Source: Piscicola geometra
Taxonomy: Eukaryota; Annelida; Clitellata; Hirudinida; Piscicolidae
Direction: 5' to 3'
DNA length: 64,000 nucleotides
Assembly (NCBI GenBank): GCA_943735955.1
Contig: OX030955.1
Span: forward strand, 13,233,383 to 13,297,382
The translations under genes and the position numbers were made by a program. Below are positions 30,001 to 45,000 of this stretch, one piece after another. The notes beneath the pieces are model-generated. The model was given only the letters and a program-made list of their open reading frames with translations. It had not been told where the DNA came from and did not search any database. Numbering within the stretch: position 1 is the first letter of the stretch; every line of letters starts with the position of its first letter.

Positions 30001-33000
30001 AACTGCTGTATCGACAACAGTGCCGACTACTGTATCAATGATGACAACAGAATCAACAAGTGTGCCAACTGCTGTATCGACAACAGTGCCGACTACTGTG
30101 TCAATGATGATAACAGAATCAACAAGTGTGCCAACTGCTGTATCGACAACAGTGCCGACTACTGTATCAATGATGACAACAGAATCAACAAGTGTGCCAA
30201 CTGCTGTATCGACAACAGTGCCGACTACTGTATCAATGATGACAACAGAATCAACAAGTGTGCCAACTGCTGTATCGACAACAGCGCCGACTACTGTATC
30301 AATGATGACAACAGAATCAACAAGTGTGCCAACAACTGTATCGACAACAGTGCCGACTACTGTATCAATGATGAAAACAGAATCAACAAGTGTGCCAACT
30401 GCTGTATCGACAACAGTGCCGACTACTGTATCAATGATGACAACAGAATCAACAAGTGTGCCAACTGCTGTATCGACAACAGTGCCGACTACTGTATCAA
30501 TGATGACAACAGAATCAACAAGTGTGCCAACTGCTGTATCGACAACAGTGCCGACTACTGTATCAATGATGACAACAGAATCAACAAGTGTGCCAACTGC
30601 TGTATCGTCAACAGTGCCGACTACTGTATCAATGATGACAACAGAATCAACAAGTGTGCCAACTGCTGTATCGACAACAGTGCCGACTACTGTATTAATG
30701 ATGACAACAGAATCAACAAGTGTGCCAACTGCTGTATCGACAACAGTGCCGACTACTGTATCAATGATGACAACAGAATCAACAAGTGTGCCAACTGCTG
30801 TATCGACAACAGTGCCGACTATTGTATCAATGATGACAACAGAATCAACAAGTGTGCCAACTGCTGTATCGACAACAGTGCCGACTACTGTATCAATGAT
30901 GACAACAGAATCAACAAGTGTGCCAACTGCTGTATCGACAACAGTGCCGACTATTGTATCAATGATGACAACAGAATCAACAAGTGTGCCAACTGCTGTA
31001 TCGACAACAGTGCCGACTACTGTATCAATGATGACAACAGAATCAACAAGTGTGCCAACTGCTGTATCGACAACAGTGCCGACTACTGAATCAATGATGA
31101 CAACAGAATCAACAAGTGTGCCAACTGCTGTATCGACAACAGTGCCGACTACTGTATCAATGATGACAACAGAATCAACAAGTGTGCCAACTGCTGTATC
31201 GACAACAGTGCCGACTACTGAATCAATGATGACAACAGAATCAACAAGTGTGCCAACTGCTGTATCGACAACAGTGCCGACTACTGTATCAATGATGATA
31301 ACAGAATCAACAAGTGTGCCAACTGCTGTATCGACAACAGTGCCGACTACTGTATCAATGATGACAACAGAATCAACAAGTGTGCCAACTGCTGTATCGA
31401 CAACAGTGCCGACTACTGTATCAATGATGACAACAGAATCAACAAGTGAGCCAACTGCTGTATCGACAACAGTGCCGACTATTGTATCAATGATGACAAC
31501 AGAATCAACAAGTGTGCCAACTGCTGTATCGACAACAGTGCCGACTACTGTATCAATGATGACAACAGAATCAACAAGTGTGCCAACTGCTGTATCGACA
31601 ACAGTGCCGACTACTGTATCAATGATGACAACAGAATCAACAAGTGTGCCAACTGCTGTATCGACAACAGCGCCGACTACTGTATCAATGATGACAACAG
31701 AATCAACAAGTGTGCCAACTGCTGTATCGACAACAGTGCCGACTACTGTATCAATGATGACAACAGAATCAACAAGTGTGCCAACTGCTGTATCGTCAAC
31801 AGTGCCGACTACTGTATCAATGATGACAACAGAATCAACAAGTGTGCCAACTGCTGTATCGACAACAGTGCCGACTACTGTATTAATGATGACAACAGAA
31901 TCAACAAGTGTGCCAACTGCTGTATCGACAACAGTGCCGACTACTGTATCAATGATGACAACAGAATCAACAAGTGTGCCAACTGCTGTATCGACAACAG
32001 TGCCGACTACTGTATCAATGATGACAACAGAATCAACAAGTGTGCCAACAACTGTATCGACAACAGTGCCGACTACTGTATCAATGATGAAAACAGAATC
32101 AACAAGTGTGCCAACTGCTGTATCGACAACAGTGCCGACTACTGTATCAATGATGACAACAGAATCAACAAGTGAGCCAACTGCTGTATCGACAACAGTG
32201 CCGACTATTGTATCAATGATGACAACAGAATCAACAAGTGTGCCAACTGCTGTATCGACAACAGTGCCGACTACTGTATCAATGATGACAACAGAATCAA
32301 CAAGTGTGCCAACTGCTGTATCGACAACAGTGCCGACTACTGTGTCAATGATGATAACAGAATCAACAAGTGTGCCAACTGCTGTATCGACAACAGTGCC
32401 GACTACTGTATCAATGATGACAACAGAATCAACAAGTGTGCCAACTGCTGTATCGACAACAGTGCCGACTACTGTATCAATGATGACAACAGAATCAACA
32501 AGTGTGCCAACTGCTGTATCGACAACAGCGCCGACTACTGTATCAATGATGACAACAGAATCAACAAGTGTGCCAACAACTGTATCGACAACAGTGCCGA
32601 CTACTGTATCAATGATGAAAACAGAATCAACAAGTGTGCCAACTGCTGTATCGACAACAGTGCCGACTACTGTATCAATGATGACAACAGAATCAACAAG
32701 TGTGCCAACTGCTGTATCGACAACAGTGCCGACTACTGTATCAATGATGACAACAGAATCAACAAGTGTGCCAACTGCTGTATCGACAACAGTGCCGACT
32801 ACTGTATCAATGATGACAACAGAATCAACAAGTGTGCCAACTGCTGTATCGTCAACAGTGCCGACTACTGTATCAATGATGACAACAGAATCAACAAGTG
32901 TGCCAACTGCTGTATCGACAACAGTGCCGACTACTGTATTAATGATGACAACAGAATCAACAAGTGTGCCAACTGCTGTATCGACAACAGTGCCGACTAC

Positions 33001-36000
33001 TGTATCAATGATGACAACAGAATCAACAAGTGTGCCAACTGCTGTATCGACAACAGTGCCGACTATTGTATCAATGATGACAACAGAATCAACAAGTGTG
33101 CCAACTGCTGTATCGACAACAGTGCCGACTACTGTATCAATGATGACAACAGAATCAACAAGTGTGCCAACTGCTGTATCGACAACAGTGCCGACTATTG
33201 TATCAATGATGACAACAGAATCAACAAGTGTGCCAACTGCTGTATCGACAACAGTGCCGACTACTGTATCAATGATGACAACAGAATCAACAAGTGTGCC
33301 AACTGCTGTATCGACAACAGTGCCAAATACTGAATCAATGATGACAACAGAATCAACAAGTGTGCCAACTGCTGTATCGACAACAGTGCCGACTACTGTA
33401 TCAATGATGACAACAGAATCAACAAGTGTGCCAACTGCTGTATCGACAACAGTGCCGACTACTGTATCAATGATGACAACAGAATCAACAAGTGTGCCAA
33501 CTGCTGTATCGACAACAGTGCCGACTACTGAATCAATGATGACAACAGAATCAACAAGTGTGCCAACTGCTGTATCGACAACAGTGCCGACTACTGTATC
33601 AATGATGATAACAGAATCAACAAGTGTGCCAACTGCTGTATCGACAACAGTGCCGACTACTGTATCAATGATGACAACAGAATCAACAAGTGTGCCAACT
33701 GCTCTATCGACAACAGTGCCGACTACTGTATCAATGATGACAACAGAATCAACAAGTGTGCCAACTGCTGTATCGACAACAGCGCCGACTACTGTATCAA
33801 TGATGACAACAGAATCAACAAGTGTGCCAACTGCTGTATCGACAACTGTGCCGACTACTGTATCAATGATGACAACAGAATCAACAAGTGTGCCAACTGC
33901 TGTATCGACAGCAGTGCCGACTACTGTATCAATGATGATAACAGAATCAACAAGTGTTCTAACTGCTGTATCGACAACAGTGCCGACTACTGTATCAACG
34001 ATGACAACAGAATCAACAAGTGTGCCAACTGCTGTATCGACAACAGTGCCGACTACTGTATCATTGATGACAACAGAATCAACAAGTGTGCCAACTGCTG
34101 TATCGACAACAGTGCCGACTACTGTATCAATGATGACAACAGAATCAACAAGTGTGCCAACTGCTGTATCGACAACAGTGCCGACTACTGTATCAATGAT
34201 GACAACAGAATCAACAAGTGTGCCAACTGCTGTATCGACAACAGCGCCGACTACTGTATCAATGATGACAACAGAATCAACAAGTGTGCCAACTGCTGTA
34301 TCGACAACAGTGCCGACTACTGTATCAATGATGACAACAGAATCAACAAGTGTGCCAACTGCTGTGTCGTCAACAGTGCCGACTACTGTATCAATGATGA
34401 CAACAGAATCAACAAGTGTGCCAACTACTGTATCGACAACAGTGCCGACTTCTGTATTAATGATGACAACAGAATCAACAAGTGTGCCAACTGCTGTATC
34501 GACAACAGTGCCGACTACTGTATCAATGATGACAACAGAATCAACAAGTGTGCCAACTGCTGTATCGACAACAGTGCCGACTACTGTATCAATGATGACA
34601 ACAGAATCAACAAGTGTGCCAACTGCTGTATCGACAACAGTGCCGACTATTGTATCAATGATGACAACAGAATCAACAAGTGTGCCAACTGCTGTATCGA
34701 CAACAGTGCCGACTACTGTATTAATGATGACAACAGAATCAACAAGTGTGCCAACTGCTGTATCGACAACAGTGCCGACTACTGTATCAATGATGACAAC
34801 AGAATCAACAAGTGTGCCAACTGCTGTATCGACAACAGTGCCGACTACTGTATCAATGATGACAACAGAATCAACAAGTGTGCCAACAACTGTATCGACA
34901 ACAGTGCCGACTACTGTATCAATGATGAAAACAGAATCAACAAGTGTGCCAACTGCTGTATCGACAACAGTGCCGACTACTGTATCAATGATGACAACAG
35001 AATCAACAAGTGTGCCAACTGCTGTATCGACAACAGTGCCGACTATTGTATCAATGATGACAACAGAATCAACAAGTGTGCCAACTGCTGTATCGACAAC
35101 AGTGCCGACTACTGTATCAATGATGACAACAGAATCAACAAGTGTGCCAACTGCTGTATCGACAACAGTGCCGACTACTGTATCAATGATGATAACAGAA
35201 TCAACAAGTGTGCCAACTGCTGTATCGACAACAGTGCCGACTACTGTATCAATGATGACAACAGAATCAACAAGTGTGCCAACTGCTGTATCGACAACAG
35301 TGCCGACTACTGTATCAATGATGACAACAGAATCAACAAGTGTGCCAACTGCTGTATCGACAACAGCGCCGACTACTGTATCAATGATGACAACAGAATC
35401 AACAAGTGTGCCAACTGCTGTATCGACAACAGTGCCGACTACTGTATCAATGATGACAACAGAATCAACAAGTGTGCCAACTGCTGTATCGACAACAGTG
35501 CCGACTACTGTATCAATGATGACAACAGAATCAACAAGTGTGCCAACTGCTGTATCGACAACAGCGCCGACTACTGTATCAATGATGACAACAGAATCAA
35601 CAAGTGTGCCAACTGCTGTATCGACAACAGTGCCGACTACTGTATCAATGATGACAACAGAATCAACAAGTGTGCCAACTGCTGTGTCGTCAACAGTGCC
35701 GACTACTGTATCAATGATGACAACAGAATCAACAAGTGTGCCAACTGCTGTATCGACAACAGTGCCGACTACTGTATTAATGATGACAACAGAATCAACA
35801 AGTGTGCCAACTGCTGTATCGACAACAGTGCCGACTACTGTATCAATGATGACAACAGAATCAACAAGTGTGCCAACAACTGTATCGACAACAGTGCCGA
35901 CTACTGTATCAATGATGAAAACAGAATCAACAAGTGTGCCAACTGCTGTATCGACAACAGTGCCGACTACTGTATCAATGATGACAACAGAATCAACAAG

Positions 36001-39000
36001 TGTGCCAACTGCTGTATCGACAACAGTGCCGACTATTGTATCAATGATGACAACAGAATCAACAAGTGTGCCAACTGCTGTATCGACAACAGTGCCGACT
36101 ACTGTATTAATGATGACAACAGAATCAACAAGTGTGCCAACTGCTGTATCGACAACAGTGCCGACTACTGTATCAATGATGACAACAGAATCAACAAGTG
36201 TGCCAACTGCTGTATCGACAACAGTGCCGACTACTGTATCAATGATGACAACAGAATCAACAAGTGTGCCAAAAACTGTATCGACAACAGTGCCGACTAC
36301 TGTATCAATGATGAAAACAGAATCAACAAGTGTGCCAACTGCTGTATCGACAACAGTGCCGACTACTGTATCAATGATGACAACAGAATCAACAAGTGTG
36401 CCAACTGCTGTATCGACAACAGTGCCGACTATTGTATCAATGATGACAACAGAATCAACAAGTGTGCCAACTGCTGTATCGACAACAGTGCCGACTACTG
36501 TATCAATGATGACAACAGAATCAACAAGTGTGCCAACTGCTGTATCGACAACAGTGCCGACTACTGTATCAATGATGACAACAGAATCAACAAGTGTGCC
36601 AACTGCTGTATCGACAACAGTGCCGACTACTGTATCAATGATGACAACAGAATCAACAAGTGTGCCAACTGCTGTATCGACAACAGCGCCGACTACTGTA
36701 TCAATGATGACAACAGAATCAACAAGTGTGCCAACTGCTGTATCGACAACAGTGCTGACTACTGTATCAATGATGACAACAGAATCAACAAGTGTGCCAA
36801 CTGCTGTATCGACAACAGTGCCGACTACTGTATCAATGATGACAACAGAATCAACGAGTGTGCCAACTGCTGTATCGTCAACAGTGCCGACTACTGTATC
36901 AATGATGACAACAGAATCAACAAGTGTGCCAACTGCTGTACCGACAACAGTGCCGACTACTGTATCAAGGATGACAACAGAATCAACAAGTGTGCCAACT
37001 GCTGTATCGACAACAGTGCGGACTACTGTATCAATGATGACAACAGAATCAACAAGAGTGCCAACAACTGTATCGACAACAGTGCCGACTACTGTATCAA
37101 TGATGAAAACAGAATCAACAAGTGTGCCAACTGCTGTATCGACAACAGTGCCGACTACTGTATCAATGATGACAACAGAATCAACAAGTGTGCCAACTGC
37201 TGTATCGACAACAGTGCCGACTATTGTATCAATGATGACAACAGAATCAACAAGTGTTCTAACTGCTGTATCGACAACAGTGCCGACTACTGTATCAATG
37301 ATGACAACAGAATCAACAAGTGTGCCAACTGCTGTATTGACAACAGTGCCGACTACTGTATCAATGATGACAACAGAATCAACAAGTGTGCCAACTGCTG
37401 TATCGACAACAGTTCCGACTACTGTATCAATGATGACAACAGAATCAACAAGTGTGCCAACTGCTGTATCGACAACAGTGCCGACTACTGTATCAATGAT
37501 GACAACAGAATCAACAAGTGTGCCAACTGCTGTATCGACAACAGCGCCGACTACTGTATCAATGATGACAACAGAATCAACAAGTGTGCCAACTGCTGTA
37601 TCGACAACAGTGCCGACTACTGTATCAATGATGACAACAGAATCAACAAGTGTGCCAACTGCTGTATCGACAACAGCGCCGACTACTGTATCAATGATGA
37701 CAACAGAATCAACAAGTGGGCCAACTGCTGTATCGACAACAGTGCCGACTATTGTATCAATGATGACAACAGAGTCAACAAGTGTGCCAACTGCTGTATC
37801 GACAACAGTGCCGACTACTGTATCAATGATGACAACAGAATCAACAAGTGTGCCAACAACTGTATCGACAACAGTGCCGACTACTGTATCAATGATGAAA
37901 ACAGAATCAACAAGTGTGCCAACTGCTGTATCGACAACAGTGCCGACTACTGTATCAATGATGACAACAGAATCAACAAGTGTGCCAACTGCTGTATCGA
38001 CAACAGTGCCGACTATTGTATCAATGATGACAACAGAATCAACAAGTGTGCCAACTGCTGTATCGACAACAGTGCCGACTACTGTATTAATGATGACAAC
38101 AGAATCAACAAGTGTGCCAACTGCTGTATCGACAACAGTGCCGACTACTGTATCAATGATGACAACAGAATCAACAAGTGTGCCAACTGCTGTATCGACA
38201 ACAGTGCCGACTACTGTATCAATGATGACAACAGAATCAACAAGTGTGCCAACAACTGTATCGACAACAGTGCCGACTACTGTATCAATGATGAAAACAG
38301 AATCAACAAGTGTGCCAACTGCTGTATCGACAACAGTGCCGACTACTGTATCAATGATGACAACAGAATCAACAAGTGTGCCAACTGCTGTATCGACAAC
38401 AGTGCCGACTATTGTATCAATGATGACAACAGAATCAACAAGTGTGCCAACTGCTGTATCGACAACAGTGCCGACTACTGTATCAATGATGACAACAGAA
38501 TCAACAAGTGTGCCAACTGCTGTATTGACAACAGTGCCGACTACTGTATCAATGATGACAACAGAATCAACAAGTGTGCCAACTGCTGTATCGACAACAG
38601 TGCCGACTACTGTATCAATGATGACAACAGAATCAACAAGTGTGCCAACTGCTGTATCGACAACAGTGCCGACTACTGTATCAATGATGACAACAGAATC
38701 AACAAGTGTGCCAACTGCTGTATCGACAACAGCGCCGACTACTGTATCAATGATGACAACAGAATCAACAAGTGTGCCAACTGCTGTATCGACAACAGTG
38801 CCGACTACTGTATCAATGATGACAACAGAATCAACAAGTGTGCCAACTGCTGTATCGACAACAGCGCCGACTACTGTATCAATGATGACAACAGAATCAA
38901 CAAGTGGGCCAACTGCTGTATCGACAACAGTGCCGACTATTGTATCAATGATGACAACAGAGTCAACAAGTGTGCCAACTGCTGTATCGACAACAGTGCC

Positions 39001-42000
39001 GACTACTGTATCAATGATGACAACAGAATCAACAAGTGTGCCAACAACTGTATCGACAACAGTGCCGACTACTGTATCAATGATGAAAACAGAATCAACA
39101 AGTGTGCCAACTGCTGTATCGACAACAGTGCCGACTACTGTATCAATGATGACAACAGAATCAACAAGTGTGCCAACTGCTGTATCGACAACAGTGCCGA
39201 CTATTGTATCAATGATGACAACAGAATCAACAAGTGTGCCAACTGCTGTATCGACAACAGTGCCGACTACTGTATTAATGATGACAACAGAATCAACAAG
39301 TGTGCCAACTGCTGTATCGACAACAGTGCCGACTACTGTATCAATGATGACAACAGAATCAACAAGTGTGCCAACTGCTGTATCGACAACAGTGCCGACT
39401 ACTGTATCAATGATGACAACAGAATCAACAAGTGTGCCAACAACTGTATCGACAACAGTGCCGACTACTGTATCAATGATGAAAACAGAATCAACAAGTG
39501 TGCCAACTGCTGTATCGACAACAGTGCCGACTACTGTATCAATGATGACAACAGAATCAACAAGTGTGCCAACTGCTGTATCGACAACAGTGCCGACTAT
39601 TGTATCAATGATGACAACAGAATCAACAAGTGTGCCAACTGCTGTATCGACAACAGTGCCGACTACTGTATCAATGATGACAACAGAATCAACAAGTGTG
39701 CCAACTGCTGTATCGACAACAGTGCCGACTACTGTATCAATGATGACAACAGAATCAACAAGTGTGCCAACTGCTGTATCGACAACAGTGCCGACTACTG
39801 TATCAATGATGACAACAGAATCAACAAGTGTGCCAACTGCTGTATCGACAACAGCGCCGACTACTGTATCAATGATGACAACAGAATCAACAAGTGTGCC
39901 AACTGCTGTATCGACAACAGTGCTGACTACTGTATCAATGATGACAACAGAATCAACAAGTGTGCCAACTGCTGTATCGACAACAGTGCCGACTACTGTA
40001 TCAATGATGACAACAGAGTCAACGAGTGTGCCAACTGCTGTATCGACAACAGTGCCGACTACTGTATCAATGATGACAACAGAATCAACAAGTGTGCCAA
40101 CTGCTGTATCGACAACAGTGCCGACTACTGTATCAATGATGACAACAGAATCAACAAGTGTGCCAACTGCTGTATCGACAACAGCGCCGACTACTGTATC
40201 AATGATGACAACAGAATCAACAAGTGTGCCAACTGCTGTATCGACAACAGTGCTGACTACTGTATCAATGATGACAACAGAATCAACAAGTGTGCCAACT
40301 GCTGTATCGACAACAGTGCCGACTACTGTATCAATGATGACAACAGAATCAACGAGTGTGCCAACTGCTGTATCGACAACAGTGCCGACTACTGTATCAA
40401 TGATGACAACAGAATCAACAAGTGTGCCAACTGCTGTACCGACAACAGTGCCGACTACTGTATCAAGGATGACAACAGAATCAACAAGTGTGCCAACTGC
40501 TGTATCGACAACAGTGCGGACTACTGTATCAATGATGACAACAGAATCAACAAGAGTGCCAACAACTGTATCGACAACAGTGCCGACTACTGTATCAATG
40601 ATGAAAACAGAATCAACAAGTGTGCCAACTGCTGTATCGACAACAGTGCCGACTACTGTATCAATGATGACAACAGAATCAACAAGTGTGCCAACTGCTG
40701 TATCGACAACAGTGCCGACTATTGTATCAATGATGACAACAGAATCAACAAGTGTGCCAACTGCTGTATCGACAACAGTGCCGACTACTGTATCAATGAT
40801 GACAACAGAATCAACAAGTGTGCCAACTGCTGTATCGACAACAGTGCCGACTATTGTATCAATGATGACAACAGAATCAACAAGTGTGCCAACTGCTGTA
40901 TCGACAACAGTGCCGACTACTGTATTAATGATGACAACAGAATCAACAAGTGTGCCAACTGCTGTATCGACAACAGTGCCGACTACTGTATCAATGATGA
41001 CAACAGAATCAACAAGTGTGCCAACTGCTGTATCGACAACAGTGCCGACTACTGTATCAATGATGACAACAGAATCAACAAGTGTGCCAACAACTGTATC
41101 GACAACAGTGCCGACTACTGTATCAATGATGAAAACAGAATCAACAAGTGTGCCAACTGCTGTATCGACAACAGTGCCGACTACTGTATCAATGATGACA
41201 ACAGAATCAACAAGTGTGCCAACTGCTGTATCGACAACAGTGCCGACTATTGTATCAATGATGACAACAGAATCAACAAGTGTGCCAACTGCTGTATCGA
41301 CAACAGTGCCGACTACTGTATCAATGATGACAACAGAATCAACAAGTGTGCCAACTGCTGTATCGACAACAGTGCCGACTACTGTATCAATGATGACAAC
41401 AGAATCAACAAGTGTGCCAACTGCTGTATCGACAACAGTGCCGACTACTGTATCAATGATGACAACAGAATCAACAAGTGTGCCAACTGCTGTATCGACA
41501 ACAGCGCCGACTACTGTATCAATGATGACAACAGAATCAACAAGTGTGCCAACTGCTGTATCGACAACAGTGCTGACTACTGTATCAATGATGACAACAG
41601 AATCAACAAGTGTGCCAACTGCTGTATCGACAACAGTGCCGACTACTGTATCAATGATGACAACAGAGTCAACGAGTGTGCCAACTGCTGTATCGACAAC
41701 AGTGCCGACTACTGTATCAATGATGACAACAGAATCAACAAGTGTGCCAACTGCTGTATCGACAACAGTGCCGACTACTGTATCAATGATGACAACAGAA
41801 TCAACAAGTGTGCCAACTGCTGTATCGACAACAGCGCCGACTACTGTATCAATGATGACAACAGAATCAACAAGTGTGCCAACTGCTGTATCGACAACAG
41901 TGCTGACTACTGTATCAATGATGACAACAGAATCAACAAGTGTGCCAACTGCTGTATCGACAACAGTGCCGACTACTGTATCAATGATGACAACAGAATC

Positions 42001-45000
42001 AACGAGTGTGCCAACTGCTGTATCGACAACAGTGCCGACTACTGTATCAATGATGACAACAGAATCAACAAGTGTGCCAACTGCTGTACCGACAACAGTG
42101 CCGACTACTGTATCAAGGATGACAACAGAATCAACAAGTGTGCCAACTGCTGTATCGACAACAGTGCGGACTACTGTATCAATGATGACAACAGAATCAA
42201 CAAGAGTGCCAACAACTGTATCGACAACAGTGCCGACTACTGTATCAATGATGAAAACAGAATCAACAAGTGTGCCAACTGCTGTATCGACAACAGTGCC
42301 GACTACTGTATCAATGATGACAACAGAATCAACAAGTGTGCCAACTGCTGTATCGACAACAGTGCCGACTATTGTATCAATGATGACAACAGAATCAACA
42401 AGTGTGCCAACTGCTGTATCGACAACAGTGCCGACTACTGTATCAATGATGACAACAGAATCAACAAGTGTGCCAACTGCTGTATTGACAACAGTGCCGA
42501 CTACTGTATCAATGATGACAACAGAATCAACAAGTGTGCCAACTGCTGTATCGACAACAGTGCCGACTACTGTATCAATGATGACAACAGAATCAACAAG
42601 TGTGCCAACTGCTGTATCGACAACAGTGCCGACTACTGTATCAATGATGACAACAGAATCAACAAGTGTGCCAACTGCTGTATCGACAACAGCGCCGACT
42701 ACTGTATCAATGATGACAACAGAATCAACAAGTGTGCCAACTGCTGTATCGACAACAGTGCCGACTACTGTATCAATGATGACAACAGAATCAACAAGTG
42801 TGCCAACTGCTGTATCGACAACAGCGCCGACTACTGTATCAATGATGACAACAGAATCAACAAGTGGGCCAACTGCTGTATCGACAACAGTGCCGACTAT
42901 TGTATCAATGATGACAACAGAGTCAACAAGTGTGCCAACTGCTGTATCGACAACAGTGCCGACTACTGTATCAATGATGACAACAGAATCAACAAGTGTG
43001 CCAACAACTGTATCGACAACAGTGCCGACTACTGTATCAATGATGAAAACAGAATCAACAAGTGTGCCAACTGCTGTATCGACAACAGTGCCGACTACTG
43101 TATCAATGATGACAACAGAGTCAACGAGTGTGCCAACTGCTGTATCGACAACAGTGCCGACTACTGTATCAATGATGACAACAGAATCAACAAGTGTGCC
43201 AACTGCTGTATCGACAACAGTGCCGACTACTGTATCAATGATGACAACAGAATCAACAAGTGTGCCAACTGCTGTATCGACAACAGCGCCGACTACTGTA
43301 TCAATGATGACAACAGAATCAACAAGTGTGCCAACTGCTGTATCGACAACAGTGCTGACTACTGTATCAATGATGACAACAGAATCAACAAGTGTGCCAA
43401 CTGCTGTATCGACAACAGTGCCGACTACTGTATCAATGATGACAACAGAATCAACGAGTGTGCCAACTGCTGTATCGACAACAGTGCCGACTACTGTATC
43501 AATGATGACAACAGAATCAACAAGTGTGCCAACTGCTGTACCGACAACAGTGCCGACTACTGTATCAAGGATGACAACAGAATCAACAAGTGTGCCAACT
43601 GCTGTATCGACAACAGTGCGGACTACTGTATCAATGATGACAACAGAATCAACAAGAGTGCCAACAACTGTATCGACAACAGTGCCGACTACTGTATCAA
43701 TGATGAAAACAGAATCAACAAGTGTGCCAACTGCTGTATCGACAACAGTGCCGACTACTGTATCAATGATGACAACAGAATCAACAAGTGTGCCAACTGC
43801 TGTATCGACAACAGTGCCGACTATTGTATCAATGATGACAACAGAATCAACAAGTGTGCCAACTGCTGTATCGACAACAGTGCCGACTACTGTATCAATG
43901 ATGACAACAGAATCAACAAGTGTGCCAACTGCTGTATCGACAACAGTGCCGACTACTGTATCAATGATGACAACAGAATCAACAAGTGTGCCAACTGCTG
44001 TATCGACAACAGTGCCGACTACTGTATCAATGATGACAACAGAATCAACAAGTGTGCCAACTGCTGTATCGACAACAGCGCCGACTACTGTATCAATGAT
44101 GACAACAGAATCAACAAGTGTGCCAACTGCTGTATCGACAACAGTGCCGACTACTGTATCAATGATGACAACAGAATCAACAAGTGTGCCAACTGCTGTA
44201 TCGACAACAGCGCCGACTACTGTATCAATGATGACAACAGAATCAACAAGTGGGCCAACTGCTGTATCGACAACAGTGCCGACTATTGTATCAATGATGA
44301 CAACAGAGTCAACAAGTGTGCCAACTGCTGTATCGACAACAGTGCCGACTACTGTATCAATGATGACAACAGAATCAACAAGTGTGCCAACAACTGTATC
44401 GACAACAGTGCCGACTACTGTATCAATGATGAAAACAGAATCAACAAGTGTGCCAACTGCTGTATCGACAACAGTGCCGACTACTGTATCAATGATGACA
44501 ACAGAATCAACAAGTGTGCCAACTGCTGTATCGACAACAGTGCCGACTATTGTATCAATGATGACAACAGAATCAACAAGTGTGCCAACTGCTGTATCGA
44601 CAACAGTGCCGACTACTGTATTAATGATGACAACAGAATCAACAAGTGTGCCAACTGCTGTATCGACAACAGTGCCGACTACTGTATCAATGATGACAAC
44701 AGAATCAACAAGTGTGCCAACTGCTGTATCGACAACAGTGCCGACTACTGTATCAATGATGACAACAGAATCAACAAGTGTGCCAACAACTGTATCGACA
44801 ACAGTGCCGACTACTGTATCAATGATGAAAACAGAATCAACAAGTGTGCCAACTGCTGTATCGACAACAGTGCCGACTACTGTATCAATGATGACAACAG
44901 AATCAACAAGTGTGCCAACTGCTGTATCGACAACAGTGCCGACTATTGTATCAATGATGACAACAGAATCAACAAGTGTGCCAACTGCTGTATCGACAAC